A DNA stretch of 64,000 bases from Erigeron canadensis (lineage: Eukaryota; Streptophyta; Magnoliopsida; Asterales; Asteraceae). Every line of letters starts with the position of its first letter. The first letter of the stretch is position 1. A model generated the notes under the pieces. It had not been told where the DNA came from, did no database searches, and was given only the letters and a program-made list of their open reading frames with translations. This document shows, piece by piece, positions 38,801-48,594 of this stretch. The DNA is taken from contig NC_057769.1 in the NCBI RefSeq assembly GCF_010389155.1, positions 13,764,735 to 13,828,734 of the forward strand. Direction: 5' to 3'. Made by a program: the position numbers and the translations under genes.

Positions 38801-39722
38801 AAACTAACATGCATACTTATTCTTAAATTATCTATTTCAGGGAACAATTGAAAAATGGGAGTCGATCAACAATACTATCCATTATAATCAAGGAAAGAAT
38901 GACACATTTTGTTATTCTTACGATATCTTTAGTAGCTTTTTCCAACATAAGAAATTATCGGATAAAAATTGCCATGCTTTGATCATAAGGTGATGGAACT
39001 AAGCCTCATTTTCGTTACTCTATCATGATTTTTGTTGCAAATTAGATTATATATAGCTAACTTATGGATGGACAGTGGCGACCATGATATGACATTTCCA
39101 TATGTTGGAGTGGAGCAATGGATAAATTCCCTTGATCTCGCAGTTGAAGTCCCATGGAAACCGTTCTATGTAGATGGTCAAGTCGGAGGGTGAGATGACG
39201 CTTTAGATCAATTTAATCATATCATTGTTCATTTTGATCACTTTAGTTAACTCAAGTGCATAAAGGTTATTAGCTAGGGGGTTGTCGCGGGGTTAGGCGC
39301 AAGCGACACACATGAGAGTTGTAGGAGGATTCCCTTATATGTTTTGTAGAATATAAATTTGTTATATGACTTTGTTAAGTTTCACTTTGCAGATATGAAA
39401 TAAAATATGCACGGAATGAGTATTCATTAGCATTTGCAACAATTAGAGTAAGAACTACCTACACCACTTTTTAGTTTTTGTTATTTTTTTCTATATAGTT
39501 TTAAATGTGTAAATCTAACTAAATATCTCGTTCGTAAGAGCAAATTCACATTGTTAAGCAATAAAATCTATTATTGGACATGTGATATAATTATATCTTA
39601 CAGTAGTGTACTATGGATTGTTGCAGGGTGCAGGGCATTTAGTTCCATCTTCCAAGCCTAAAGAAACTCTTGTATTGACACAGAAATGGTTTTCTTCAAA
39701 ACCTTATTCAAGCGATTGTTAA
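23840..39722 (+). CDS. Serine carboxypeptidase-like protein 2 (tandem paralogue)
   Basis: Fourteen exons, 456 codons: 23840-23973, 24379-24524, 35785-35858, 35983-36105, 36254-36356, 36440-36477, 37630-37731, 37814-37903, 38000-38074, 38668-38739, 38841-38989, 39076-39189, 39393-39447, 39627-39722. Exon lengths equal those of gene 1 except exon 8 (one codon longer) and exon 14 (shorter). All sites are GT-AG and no internal stop is seen. Signal peptide, GGPGAS, nucleophile Ser in [19 protein letters not shown] and GAGHLVPSSKP are present. The residue before Ser is Ile, where most SCPLs have Asp or Glu. Relative to gene 1, a 1-nt loss near 39715 shifts the frame and removes about ten C-terminal residues. 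Intron 2 is 11.3 kb. Probably the same biochemical class as gene 1; expression through the transposon-filled intron is uncertain. Confidence 0.85.
24040..24212 (+). mobile_element. CACTA-type terminal fragment in intron 1 of SCPL gene 2
   Basis: Ends in TTTTTGTTGTAGTG (complement CACTACAACAAAAA), with subterminal repeats built on GCGAGAACTT/TTCTCGCGA. The opposite CACTACAA end was not found, so it is either truncated or one-sided. Confidence 0.5.
24701..24994. mobile_element. GC-rich hAT-like non-autonomous element
   Basis: Starts TAGGGATGAGCA and ends TGCAGATCCCT, a short imperfect inverted repeat of the kind seen in hAT MITEs. The interior consists of repeated GGGTCACGG/CCGTGACCC words, strikingly GC-rich in this AT-rich intron. 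No 8-bp duplication is visible. Long frames here are compositional. Confidence 0.5.
25048..25401. repeat. Diverged tandem duplication, units about 150 and 200 bp
   Basis: Both units run from CCCAAAT through a GACAACCCAA.TTGGAAGCCAC block to ATATAAAAGACTTAAAGGCG. The second has about 45 extra bases. Confidence 0.75.
25532..25706. repeat. Diverged tandem duplication, unit about 86 bp
   Basis: Two units containing AGATAATAATTTTC, TTTCAAAACGATTCTAA and TCTAATGGTAT.TAAGTTA. Confidence 0.65.
28560..28980. repeat. CACGAC/CCTGTTAA-rich repeat, probable decayed MITE
   Basis: Four tandem ACACG words followed by alternating AACAGGT and ACCTGTTA motifs at the left, and TTCGTGTTCGACCTTAAC at the right. 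These ends resemble each other in inverse orientation, but no target duplication was found. Confidence 0.4.
29570..29916. mobile_element. Tourist-like (PIF/Harbinger) MITE
   Basis: Perfect 16-bp terminal inverted repeat GGGGTAAGGGTGTAGT (29570-29585) and its complement ending at 29916. TTA lies on both sides (29567-29569, 29917-29919), the target preference of PIF/Harbinger. 347 bp, no coding capacity. Confidence 0.85.
30386..30592. mobile_element. Hairpin MITE with ~60-bp inverted arms
   Basis: The left arm (GATTTCCTCAAGTTCC, ACTTGACTAGTCAAGT, GGGAGGATCTTGGCC) and the right arm are near-complementary over the full length. TTTGGTAAC occurs just outside both ends (near 30378-30386 and 30596-30604), which may be a target duplication. 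It sits at the edge of the Harbinger element. Confidence 0.65.
30603..32260 (-). mobile_element. Decayed PIF/Harbinger element
   Basis: The left end AACAGTGTAAGGGGAGAGGAG (about 30602-30622) is matched in inverse orientation by the right end CTCCTCTCCCCCTAACACAAT (about 32239-32259). The element encloses a broken Harbinger-type transposase. The outermost bases and target duplication are not certain. Confidence 0.65.
30954..31945 (-). pseudogene. PIF/Harbinger-type transposase (plant transposon protein family), broken
   Basis: Read on the minus strand it has an N-terminal region (FNQVYAELKDTSTSSD, then a REKTHAILMRDY helix), a middle part (MSKRLFLKIVGDIEARF) and a DDE region. The DDE region has the first Asp in GMLGSLDYIHIEWRM and the second in PAGSNNDVNVLQQSPLF. 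It ends at a TAA at 30954 after YPRWVAFDKAYPHP and a short C-terminus. The frame is broken near 31780 (start of the RHRF/MSKRLF region) and near 31315 (a stop after KGQYT). An in-frame TAG lies near 31147. It is expected to be non-functional. It belongs to the family that excises and inserts at TTA-type targets. Confidence 0.8.
32541..32701. mobile_element. 161-bp MITE
   Basis: The left arm TAAGGCTGTTCGGCACCTAA..GCTTAGGT and the right arm (complement starting TAAGGTTGTCGGGTATCTAA) match at roughly three quarters of positions. It is followed and preceded by TAT/ATA, so the exact duplication is ambiguous. Confidence 0.65.
36506..36760. mobile_element. Stowaway MITE in intron 6 of SCPL gene 2
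   Basis: CTCCCTCCGTCCTAATTTAA at the left and its near complement ending GATGGAGGGAG at the right, with TA on both sides (36504-36505, 36761-36762). 255 bp. This is the classic plant Stowaway consensus end. Confidence 0.93.
38350..38476 (+). repeat. Direct repeat in intron 9 of SCPL gene 2
   Basis: TGGTCTTATATA.ATCAG followed by CGTACCCTCCCC occurs twice, near 38359 and 38445, each preceded by GAGCTTAG. Confidence 0.7.
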
Positions 39723-40353
39723 AATAACTTAAGATGACATTTGGGATGTGATAAAATTATGAAAACTATGCCACATGATCCATTCTAAGGATTGAATCCA
39801 TAAAGATGATATATACGTCATTGAATATTAATGTGTTTATTTAAGTTTTGATTGTAAGAATGTTGGGATGACATAGAATTTCAAGTGTGCGTTTATTAAT
39901 GGCGGATCTAGAATTTCAAGTAAGCAGGGTCCATGAGATTGTTAAATGACTTAGCTAGGATGCTGAAAAAAAAATCTAGAATGGGTCGGGTCAACGGTTC
40001 AAGTCACAAATGAAATGTAAAATGATACGGAGTAACACTTTTAAAGAATAAAAAATGTTACAACACTACCGACATGGTTTTAAACTTTAAAATATCATTG
40101 TAAATTCTTGATTACTAATAGTCTAATACCATTTGATATGTCTTGATACTGCTCCTAGACAAACTCAATATACATAAATAGGAGAGGGTAAAATAAAATA
40201 ATTATTAACATAAGATAAGTAAGAGGTATTAGAAGCTTGACAAGTGTTTTTTTCAATTAATAATTAAATTTAATGTCTCCAGGTTAATTTCGTATTTCAC
40301 ATTCCCCTTTTAATATGTATTTATTCATTTTTAATTTTATTATCTCGTATCCA
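39723..40353. other. Spacer 3' of SCPL gene 2
   Basis: Holds the likely 3' UTR (homologous to that of gene 1 up to about 39850) and AT-rich sequence without a recognisable feature. Confidence 0.6.
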
Positions 40354-40358
40354 ACCTA

Positions 40359-43300
40359 TATAACAACTGTCTTAGAAATGTTCTAAATAAGTTCTTTGAA
40401 ACGTACTTTTGCCACTAGAACGGCTAGACAGTTCAATTTATTTAAGTTCTTGACGTGCTTTAGACCTAATTATGTGCTTATATGAAGGTCAATTTGATCT
40501 TAAATCTTAATTTATATGACGAGTTTATGATTAAGTACGATGAAATATTAAAGTTCGGTTCATAAACGTTCGTGTTCATAAAAGTTCTAGTTCAAAATGT
40601 TCGCAAATAGTCCTTGCATTTATTGAGATCATTTATTATGGGAAAAGTTTAAATAGAAGGAGAATGGAAACCCTAGAGAGAGAAAACAATAGTATTCATC
40701 TTCTTCCTTCCACCTCTCTCTCTCTAAAACACATAGTGCAGCCACCAAAAAAACACACACAAAAAGCATCTCTTGATTTTGGGTTGTTAAACTAAAATTG
40801 TTTGTACTTTTAGCATCCTTGTGATAATCAAAACATATTTCTGGAATCAAATCTCAGGTAACAACAACAATTTATGAGTTTTTGATCAAATTAAAAGTGT
40901 ACTTTTTCAAGTTCATGTTCTTGATGATTTGGTCCAATTTTAATTGAAAATCGTGTTAATGGTTAATGGGTTTGTGTCTAAATGTGTTTGAAAACGCTTG
41001 TGTGAACAAATTTGGGTCATAACATGCTTTAATCTACAAAACCCATTTTTGAAAGAGAAAGTAAACTTGTTCTTGATGTGCCACGACTTGTTCATGTTAT
41101 AGATGATCTTGAAATTGTTAAAAGTGTTATAAGTTGTTGTTATTGTGCATATATGTACTAGTGCTATGTTCTAACAAGTCCGGAAATCAATCTAGACCTT
41201 GTTGTTGTGCTTGTACTTGTTCTTGAGCCCAAAACGGTCCTGATGGGACGATCTTGGTCCTAAGATCGTCCTAGGGTAGCTTGTTGTTCTTGTGCATACT
41301 CGCTTGATCTTGTGTGGTGTTGTGATGTTGTTGGTGTACTTATGGGGTAATTAATCCTTTGGATCGGTTTTGCTCAAACACTCGTTCTTGAACTAGAAAT
41401 GATCTTGTTCTTGTTCATGTCCTTGAATCATTGAAACGATCCTGAACTATAACCATTGAGACGATCTTGTACTCAAAGCACCTGAAACGATCTTGATGCC
41501 TTGCTTTACTGAAACGATCTTGATGACTTATCCTATAGAACGATCTTGAGCCATCAACCTTTGAAACGATCCTGACCTAGATAAGCTAAAACGATCTTGT
41601 ACATTGAAACAATGAGACAATCTTGTGCATGACAATGGGACGATCTTGTACATTGAAACAATGGGACAATCTTGTGCATGACAATGGGACGATCTTGTGC
41701 ATGACAATGGGACGATCTTGTGCCTTTGAAACCCTAAAACGACCTTGAACTTGTCCAGAGGGATGGTCTTGAACTCCAAACCCTAGGATGACTTTGTGCA
41801 ATCAGAAAACAACATGAACATGTCCTATAACTTACCACACTTGATCATTAATCGACCAATTAATCCTTAGCTTCATTATTCCTCGATTAAGTACACTCAA
41901 GGCTACATATTAAGGAAAGAGCTAGTTCCTAAGATGATTTAGAACAACGTACATTGTGCAAACCCTAAATGAGTACACTAAAGACATGTTCTATCTTAAT
42001 TATTAAAGTACGAGTTCTACGAACAACTAAATTGAGTTCTTAAGGCTAAAGTTCATTATTTAAGATACGTTCAACTTATTGACACGATAATCACTTATGT
42101 GTGAGTTCAAAGACGTTCGGTTCGAGTCGAGTTCATGTACTTAAAGTTCATTTAAACTCTTTTGAGTCAAAACGTTCAAAGATCTTCAAAGGACCAAATC
42201 ATCAGTTTATCAAGGACATTTTAGTGATTAATTAATCACATGAACTAATATACGTACTTATTTATGATCAATGACATGTACTTAGGCTTCCATCAAGACG
42301 TGCTTGGATTGTGATAGATATAACTTATCTATCTCTGTGCTTGTAAACTGTGAGTTCACTAATCCCCCTTTCGTACATTTTGTTCAAGTTCTTTTATCGG
42401 GGGACTGAAAAGCATGAAAACTATTTTGTACTTGTACACATGTTCTTGAACTATCTTACGTACTATATTATGATCTTGAACTACTTATGATATGATTCTT
42501 AAACTGTTTAAAAGAGTATTTAAGTCTTAAATGGGTAGGATCTTAAATACATTTATACTATTGTACTTGATCTTTAACATGTTCTAGTTCGTACTTGTAC
42601 TTGTTCAGTTTTTGTTCACTGCTATCAATTCATATCCCACAGTTCAGGGAATGAACCGTAGGTAATTATGGACAACGCTGTTTAGGGTAGGCCCACCCTC
42701 ATTCTCCGCAGTTCTGGAGGATGCATATTACTTGTTCTTGTTCTGACCTAGATCTTACTTGATGTGCTTGAACTTTATGAGCATATCTTTACATTCTAAT
42801 TCAGTTCTGGCCAATCGGGTTAGCAGTGACAATTTATATCTATGGTTCATTATATGTTCTTGTTCTGTTCTTACTATTATAAAGTACTTATGCTAAACGT
42901 ACAGATCTTATGACCCAATTCTTACTATTATAAAGTACTTTGGTTCAACGTAAAAATCTTGTGATCTTGTTCTTGTGATCCTGTTCTTATTATACATATA
43001 TACTTATATGTAGACTAAAACGTATATTATGTGAATCTCACCAACTACTTTTGTAGTTGACCTTTTGAACTTACATGCTTTTCAGGCTAGGCTTATAGAT
43101 CTTGTTAGCATAGGAGTCTTCCTTTTTTAAGCTCATCCATTTGGCGATTGTTCGAGCATTCAAGATCAAGGAGCTGTGAAGACCTTTCCTTTGCTATTTC
43201 AGTCAAGTTCTGGTTCTTAAAGACAATTGTTCTATCTTATGATTATTGACTATTTGGGTTACATCCCTTGTTCTGTAATAACTATCGTACTTCTGTTCTT

Positions 43301-43390
43301 TTAATGATTAATGGCTGTGTTGGAACTTGTACTGTGTGCAATTGTGCTTATCTGTGCATCCCGTATATTCCGCTTTAGCGGGGTCTTACA
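40359..43390 (+). mobile_element. 3.0-kb solo LTR, chromovirus (Tekay/Del)-like
   Basis: Flanked by a perfect 5-bp duplication ACCTA (40354-40358, 43391-43395). It ends AGCGGGGTCTTACA; the start TATAACAAC is a decayed match to the expected complement TGTAAGACC, with TG changed to TA. A TATA-like TTTAAATAG lies at about 40648, followed by a CT-rich leader (40680-40740). The 3-kb length and the terminal sequence suit Tekay/Del LTRs, a lineage call from recall. No internal domain remains. Confidence 0.75.
41390..41790 (+). repeat. Degenerate minisatellite inside the solo LTR (A.CGATCTTG units)
   Basis: About fifteen copies of a core AACGATCTTG/GGACGATCTTG at irregular 20-40 bp spacing. They are most regular at 41590-41725, where units contain TGCATGACAATGGGAC. 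Long minus-strand frames across it are repeat artefacts. Confidence 0.8.
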
Positions 43391-43395
43391 ACCTA

Positions 43396-45258
43396 AATGT
43401 ACGTGACTAACTTCTTCTTCCCTCAACAAACATCAAATACTCACCCATCTTTAATTCCCACCCTAAATTTTCACCCCCCACCCTTTATCAACCTCATCGA
43501 TCAACCTCAGCTTTTACCATGTATAGATGGTTAAACAATTGCTTGATCTTCACGTTTTTTGGATTTAATCAAATCACATCTGCATCATTCGTTGAAGGGT
43601 TGATTTTCGGTGATTCACTAGATGATTTTTTGTACTGTATCTCGAGTTAAAGAGTGTGTTTTTATAGGTTAAAAAAAAATATCTAATATGGAAACATAAG
43701 CTGCTAGATTTGAAAATTATAGTTGTTGTCTTAAGCTCTTTTCTTTCTATTGAAGATTTGTTGCTTTGTGTCTAATTTTTTGTGCATCATGTGTTTATAT
43801 ACAGTATTACATTGTGCATCATGTGGTTATTTACAGTATAACATTGTAGCTTTTTTATATTTGTCTTGTAATAAGTTAAGCGTGCAATTCTTTTATTTGG
43901 TTTCTATGAAAATACTTTACCATCAAAACTAATCAAAGTGCATCAACGGAGTATTTATTATTAAAATATCATGTATAAAAGTAAGAAAACGAAATCACGG
44001 TGCATCAATTCTCATCAAAGTTATGCTAAGGCCGATTTTTATAAAATAATCATGATGCATCAATTTTCATCAAGGTTATGTTAAAGGTTCACAAAAATTC
44101 AAAAATTGTTGTGCATCAATGGTATGTTTAAGGCTCAAAACTTTTTTAAAATGATCCTGTATTTTAAATCCATTAAGATTATGTGAAGAGTTCATCAATG
44201 AATCACAAAGTTTTGTTGTGCATCACTTTTATTTCTGTATGTTACAACTCAATATTTCATTTAAAAATAAAAAGTCATATAACGAGAGAGAGTATGAAAA
44301 GTAAAACCAAAAGAATTATTGTGCATCAAAATTTAGACAACTGTTGATATATATAATTGAAAACATTAATGTGCAGCTTATCAATTAAGGAACGGATGTC
44401 GTACAGAATTATACACCATAACATTTTAAATTTAAAACTTATTTATTTAACATAAGAGTCTCGTATTACTAATGGCTAATGAAATAAAACTGCCTAAAAA
44501 ATGTTGTTCAAAATATGTCTGGTGAGTGAAAATAGGAAATCTAAATGTCATATATGCCCTTTAAATTAATTAAATAAAATCTTTTAATTTAAATGTTTTA
44601 ATTAATGCTTGATGATGATCTAAAGGTCCATAATGTGTCTTATTTGTTTTACATTAATTTTTGTTTTACAACTAGAATAGTACACGCGTGTTGCGGTGGT
44701 ATCTCTAAATAAGCCGGTACTTTTTGTTGCATGAATGTACGATCAACAGATGGACTATATAGTAGAATACTAATTTGTAGCATGCCGAATCTAAAGTAGT
44801 AAAGGTAAAATTTGAAAATGCAGTTGTATGCATGAAGTTAAGTTGTATATATGAAGTTAATTCTAAAAATTACTATGTACAAAGCTGATTAAGTTTCAAC
44901 TATCAAAAGAAAGGAGTACATAAATAAGTAAATAAACTTTCAACTCCACAACAATATGTTCTAGCGAGATAATGTGGGCTAAAAACAAAAAGGAATATAT
45001 GCTACCTACATGAGAATGTTGATCCCAGTTACTTTCATTTTCCAGCTTGGTCCTAAAGCCGTTTAAGCCTCAAACTTGCATAACCCTGAAAAAAAAAAGG
45101 CAGCACACCAATTACACATGTCCTTGCCAAGCTAAAACTTGAGTAACTATAACACTATCATGAACCTAAAGTATAACTGTCTATAGTTTTATTTGTAACA
45201 CGTTATATATTATTTATTGGTTATATGTTTAATGCATCCAGTTTTATAAGATAGATGT
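43396..45258. other. Spacer with dispersed TGCATCAA words
   Basis: No gene seen. At about 43780-44350 the word TGCATCA(A/T) recurs at least eight times in an AT-rich context. A possible Helitron end lies at 44672. Confidence 0.5.
44672..44700 (-). mobile_element. Possible Helitron 3' end
   Basis: On the minus strand: ACACGCGTGT palindrome, ACTATT, CTAG (44675-44672), then T. No 5' end located. Confidence 0.3.
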
Positions 45259-45770
45259 TGTAAGTCCTCTTGACGCGGATCGTTAATAGTTTGATCCTGT
45301 TATCCAGAGGTGCAGAATCCCTCTCTATAACGTGGTGATTCATAACGAAAGCCCCTAGATCACCTGCTGCCTCGCAGGTCTTCTTCGGGCTAGCGGAACG
45401 ACCTTTGACGTATTAACCTGCACAAATATGCTTGATAATTCGACAAATGTTCGACCCTAATCCCTGTTAGGGTTCTGGTATATATAGGAAACTCGACATG
45501 GGCTTCAGCGAGTCGAGCTCGTATTTCAGACCCAGCCCGACACCTTTACGAGGTCGTAATTGTGTCTTTGCCTCGTATTTGACCCTGCAAATATGGGGTC
45601 GTATTTCCTATATGCCACCTCAAGCAGATTAATTATACATTCAATACTTAAACTTAATCTAGTATTCTATGCATAATACAAAGTTCATTAATGACAATTA
45701 CAATGACAAAGACATATTACATTTAAGCTCAAACAATCTAGACTGCTATTGACATAGACGTGCACTTACA
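45259..45770 (-). mobile_element. 3' LTR of the outer (copia/SIRE-like) element
   Basis: On the minus strand it starts TGTAAGTGCACG at 45770, directly after the polypurine tract, and ends GGACTTACA at 45259; the terminal inverted repeat is TGTAAGT/ACTTACA. A TATA box (TATATATA, 45479-45486) separates U3 from R. Four diverged copies of the TACGAGGTCGTA motif lie in U3 directly upstream of the TATA box. 512 bp. Confidence 0.7.
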
Positions 45771-45784
45771 GACTCCCCCTTGGC
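45771..45784 (-). promoter_or_regulatory. Polypurine tract of the outer element
   Basis: Minus strand GCCAAGGGGGAGTC directly before the LTR start; primes plus-strand DNA synthesis in LTR elements. Confidence 0.65.
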
Positions 45785-47043
45785 AAAGCTTATAGACGTT
45801 AAAATAAAAGTCCTCGTCTCGTCTTTGCCATCAATCTACTTCTTCTGCTTCCTTTTCTTGCTCTTCCTCTGCTCCTTCTCAGTCTCAGTCTCATAATCAG
45901 AATCTGACTCTGACTCTGAAGGAGTAAGAGTTAACCCTAACTTTTTCTTCATTTGATCCCTCAGAGATCCTAGATCATAATAATCATCACTATCCATAAT
46001 CTCTGCTCTAGCTTTCATATGAGCCTGTAGATCATAAACCAATCTCTTCTCTAGTCTATGCACGATCGTTGGGTGCAAATATGACTCTATAGAAGCATTG
46101 GTAGTAGAATCAGTCTTGGTCGACTCACTATCCTGAGCACTAGCAATTTGTCTAACACTAGATTGCCCTACCAAACCCTTACCCAATCTATCAACGTCAA
46201 CATCTTTTGTAAGGTGTTTGGTTTGAGATGCCTCAGACTCAATTAAGATATTCAACTCTGTGACAACCAGATCTTAAGTATGTGGAGCTTCTGAGGTTGC
46301 CTTGCCAGCAACACCAGCCTGGCTAGATTCTCCTTGAATCTCTGTTCTAAACACAGAATTTCCTCCTAGCTCTTGAGTAGCTCTAGCAGCATCTGGATCT
46401 TCATTCTGATCATCATCATGCCTTGCCTTAGCTAGCTCATCACCTCTGCAACCTAAACTGTCTCTCTCAGCTCTAACCTTGAGATAGTTGTGGATGAGCT
46501 CATGCAGTTTGTCTTCAGAGATCTTGACTCCCTTCTTTAAAGCGTCTGCCATCCTGACAACCTTCTCATCTAGAGCCAAATACTTTTTGTACTTGTTGGA
46601 CACCACCACTTCGGCCTTGCCCAACTTACCTTTAAGAGCTCTGTTCCTGTCACCAACAATTTTCATATCATCAACCAAACCCCTGACCAGGCTTCTCATT
46701 TTGTCCATAGCCTTCTCATATTGTTCCCTCTGATCAGATAATTCTCTCTGCAGATCAGCAAAGCTCAAAGTTGCCTCTTCAGTAACTGATGTGACTAATT
46801 TGTACCCATTACCCACATCGTTATTGGCCATTTTACTATATGTTTTAAGTCGTTTTTTGTATGCATTTGGCGCGTTTATGGTGTTTGTTAGTGTTTACAG
46901 GCTCTTAACAGGTTACGCGTTCATTTGGTATATTTTCGGAAGACTTATTGGCCCAGAAGTAATGTATGATATCGAGAGTCGTTTTAAGTTGAAGAGATAG
47001 AAAGTTTCGAGATCGAAAGAAGTTCGCTTGGTACAGGCTATGA

Positions 47044-47310
47044 TTGCGCCACAGTGGAGGACGACATGCCCACTACGCCGCAACCATTTCTTACGGAAAT
47101 AATTGGGATTTGCCCCACTGCGCCGCGGTGGGGATGGCAACAGAAGGACTGCGCCGCAGTCAAGAAAGAAGAAAAGGAGGACACAGATTCGGGTTACGCA
47201 GCAGTGGTGGCCACTTAAGTCACTGCGCCACAGTCACCATTAAGTCAAAGTCAAACTCACCTCACTGCGCCGCACTGAGGGAAGGATCAACCCCACTGCG
47301 CCACAGTGGG
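47044..47310 (+). repeat. Hairpin-motif array in U3 of the 5' LTR
   Basis: Eight copies of an inverted repeat around CACTGC-GCC-GCAGTG. Best copies are 47113-47133, 47147-47161, 47260-47280 and 47291-47310; the others are decayed. See the equivalent array at 59582-59850. Confidence 0.85.
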
Positions 47311-47361
47311 TGCATGGGAAAACAAAAGATGGAGTCAGTTTTGCATCAGATTTGGAGAGGG

Positions 47362-47369
47362 TATATAAA
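47362..47369 (+). promoter_or_regulatory. TATA box of the 5' LTR
   Basis: TATATAAA in GAGAGGGTATATAAACAAAA, repeated at 59902-59909 in the 3' LTR; the pol II start is expected near 47395. Confidence 0.7.
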
Positions 47370-48421
47370 CAAAACCCTAGGTCGAAAATAGGATTATCCA
47401 GACTCTTTCTAGGAGCTGCTCTACAAGGGTTCTTCCTTCAAAAATCAAGTCATTACTTAGGCGGACTCATCGAAGATATCACGGGCACCCATCTAGATCG
47501 TAATACTATTCTGTCTTGCAATTTCAATTTCTTCAAACAATTGGTACAATATGTTTTTCCCTTTTATTGATTATTATTGCTCTATTATCATGGGTGGCTA
47601 AACTGTTTATCATCCACCTTGATGAAAGGAGACAGATGATGTGATTGCAATATTTTAATTCAAAGGATTGATTTTTATTTACCGTTGTTCTGAGATCTTG
47701 GTGATTTAATTCTTTTAAATAATTATTATAATATTGGTTATGTATTAATTCTTCGTTAGTGGTACTAGTTGAATTGATATATGATTTGAAAGGAATTGTT
47801 TGTCTATAAGCAATTGTCACTAGTCTATGGTATGATAGTGAATATTATTTTAATGAAAGAATTAATTTTGTCAACGTAATTTGTAACGGTTGGTGGTACC
47901 ACGTTATTTTTACATAGGTTCAATTGGTAATTTGATAGTCAGTCAAACTAGTTATTGGAAAAAGTTGTTTTGGAACTGGTGGTACCGGTTTGGGTAATTT
48001 ATCTAGTAATCTAGGTGATTTGGTGATGTGTTCATGGTTGGTGGTACCACATGAGTATTTAACTAGTCACGATTATCTTGTCAGTTCTTGTGAATTTGTT
48101 CTTAATTAAATGTAATCACATTTGAAGTCGAGGGAAGTCAAGGTGGATGACTTTTAATTATATTGTCTGAAGTTCTCTTCATTTTATGTTCTTGTTCAAA
48201 ACAAATTTTATTTTCTGTCAAAAAGGAGATTTGAGTAACACCTGGTTTTCCAAACTACTTTACGAAACAATTGATTCAAACTAATCCCCGTGAACGAACA
48301 CGGTCTTACCTCTTAATTATATTACAAACGATCGGGTCCACTGCCCGTGAGTGCGTAGTAGTCAGTTTTTAGGTGAAACTAGTTTTATAAATTTAAGACT
48401 CGATTTTGCACATCAAGTTTT

Positions 48422-48439
48422 TGGCGCCGCTGCCGGGGA
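48422..48439 (+). promoter_or_regulatory. Primer-binding site of the Athila element
   Basis: TGGCGCCGCTGCCGGGGA, six bases after the LTR end, complementary to a tRNA 3' end ending TGGCGCCA-type; closest to tRNA-Asp as used by Athila elements (recall). Confidence 0.75.
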
Positions 48440-48594
48440 TTGTGTGCCGATTTAGTTGTTAATTTAGTTGTTTGACCCTTCCTCACGCGTGAGGGAGTTA
48501 TTTGCTTTATTAGTTTAGATTTGTTTTCTTGTATTATCACAGGTGCATTTGACGTGTGGTGTTAGTTGTGTTTTGCAGGATTGTTTCATAGTTG

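Larger units (their letters stand above)
46787..48415 (+). mobile_element. 5' LTR of the Athila element
   Basis: 1,629 bp, TG...CA. U3 carries eight copies of the hairpin motif (47044-47310) ahead of a strong TATA box. U5 carries three GGTGGTACC words (47892, 47979, 48040). Confidence 0.93.

Noticed and set aside
41528..41801. Two minus-strand frames with repeated protein motifs
   Set aside because: They are translations of the CGATCTTG minisatellite in the solo LTR.
45000..45110. Possible last exon on the minus strand (T-rich tract, CAG, then a short frame ending in TAG)
   Set aside because: Only about ten codons, no upstream exons and no recognisable protein.
47044..47391. 115-codon frame in the 5' LTR (and the copy at 59650-59931)
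   Set aside because: It is carried by the hairpin-motif array and differs in quality between the two LTRs; no sign of coding constraint.
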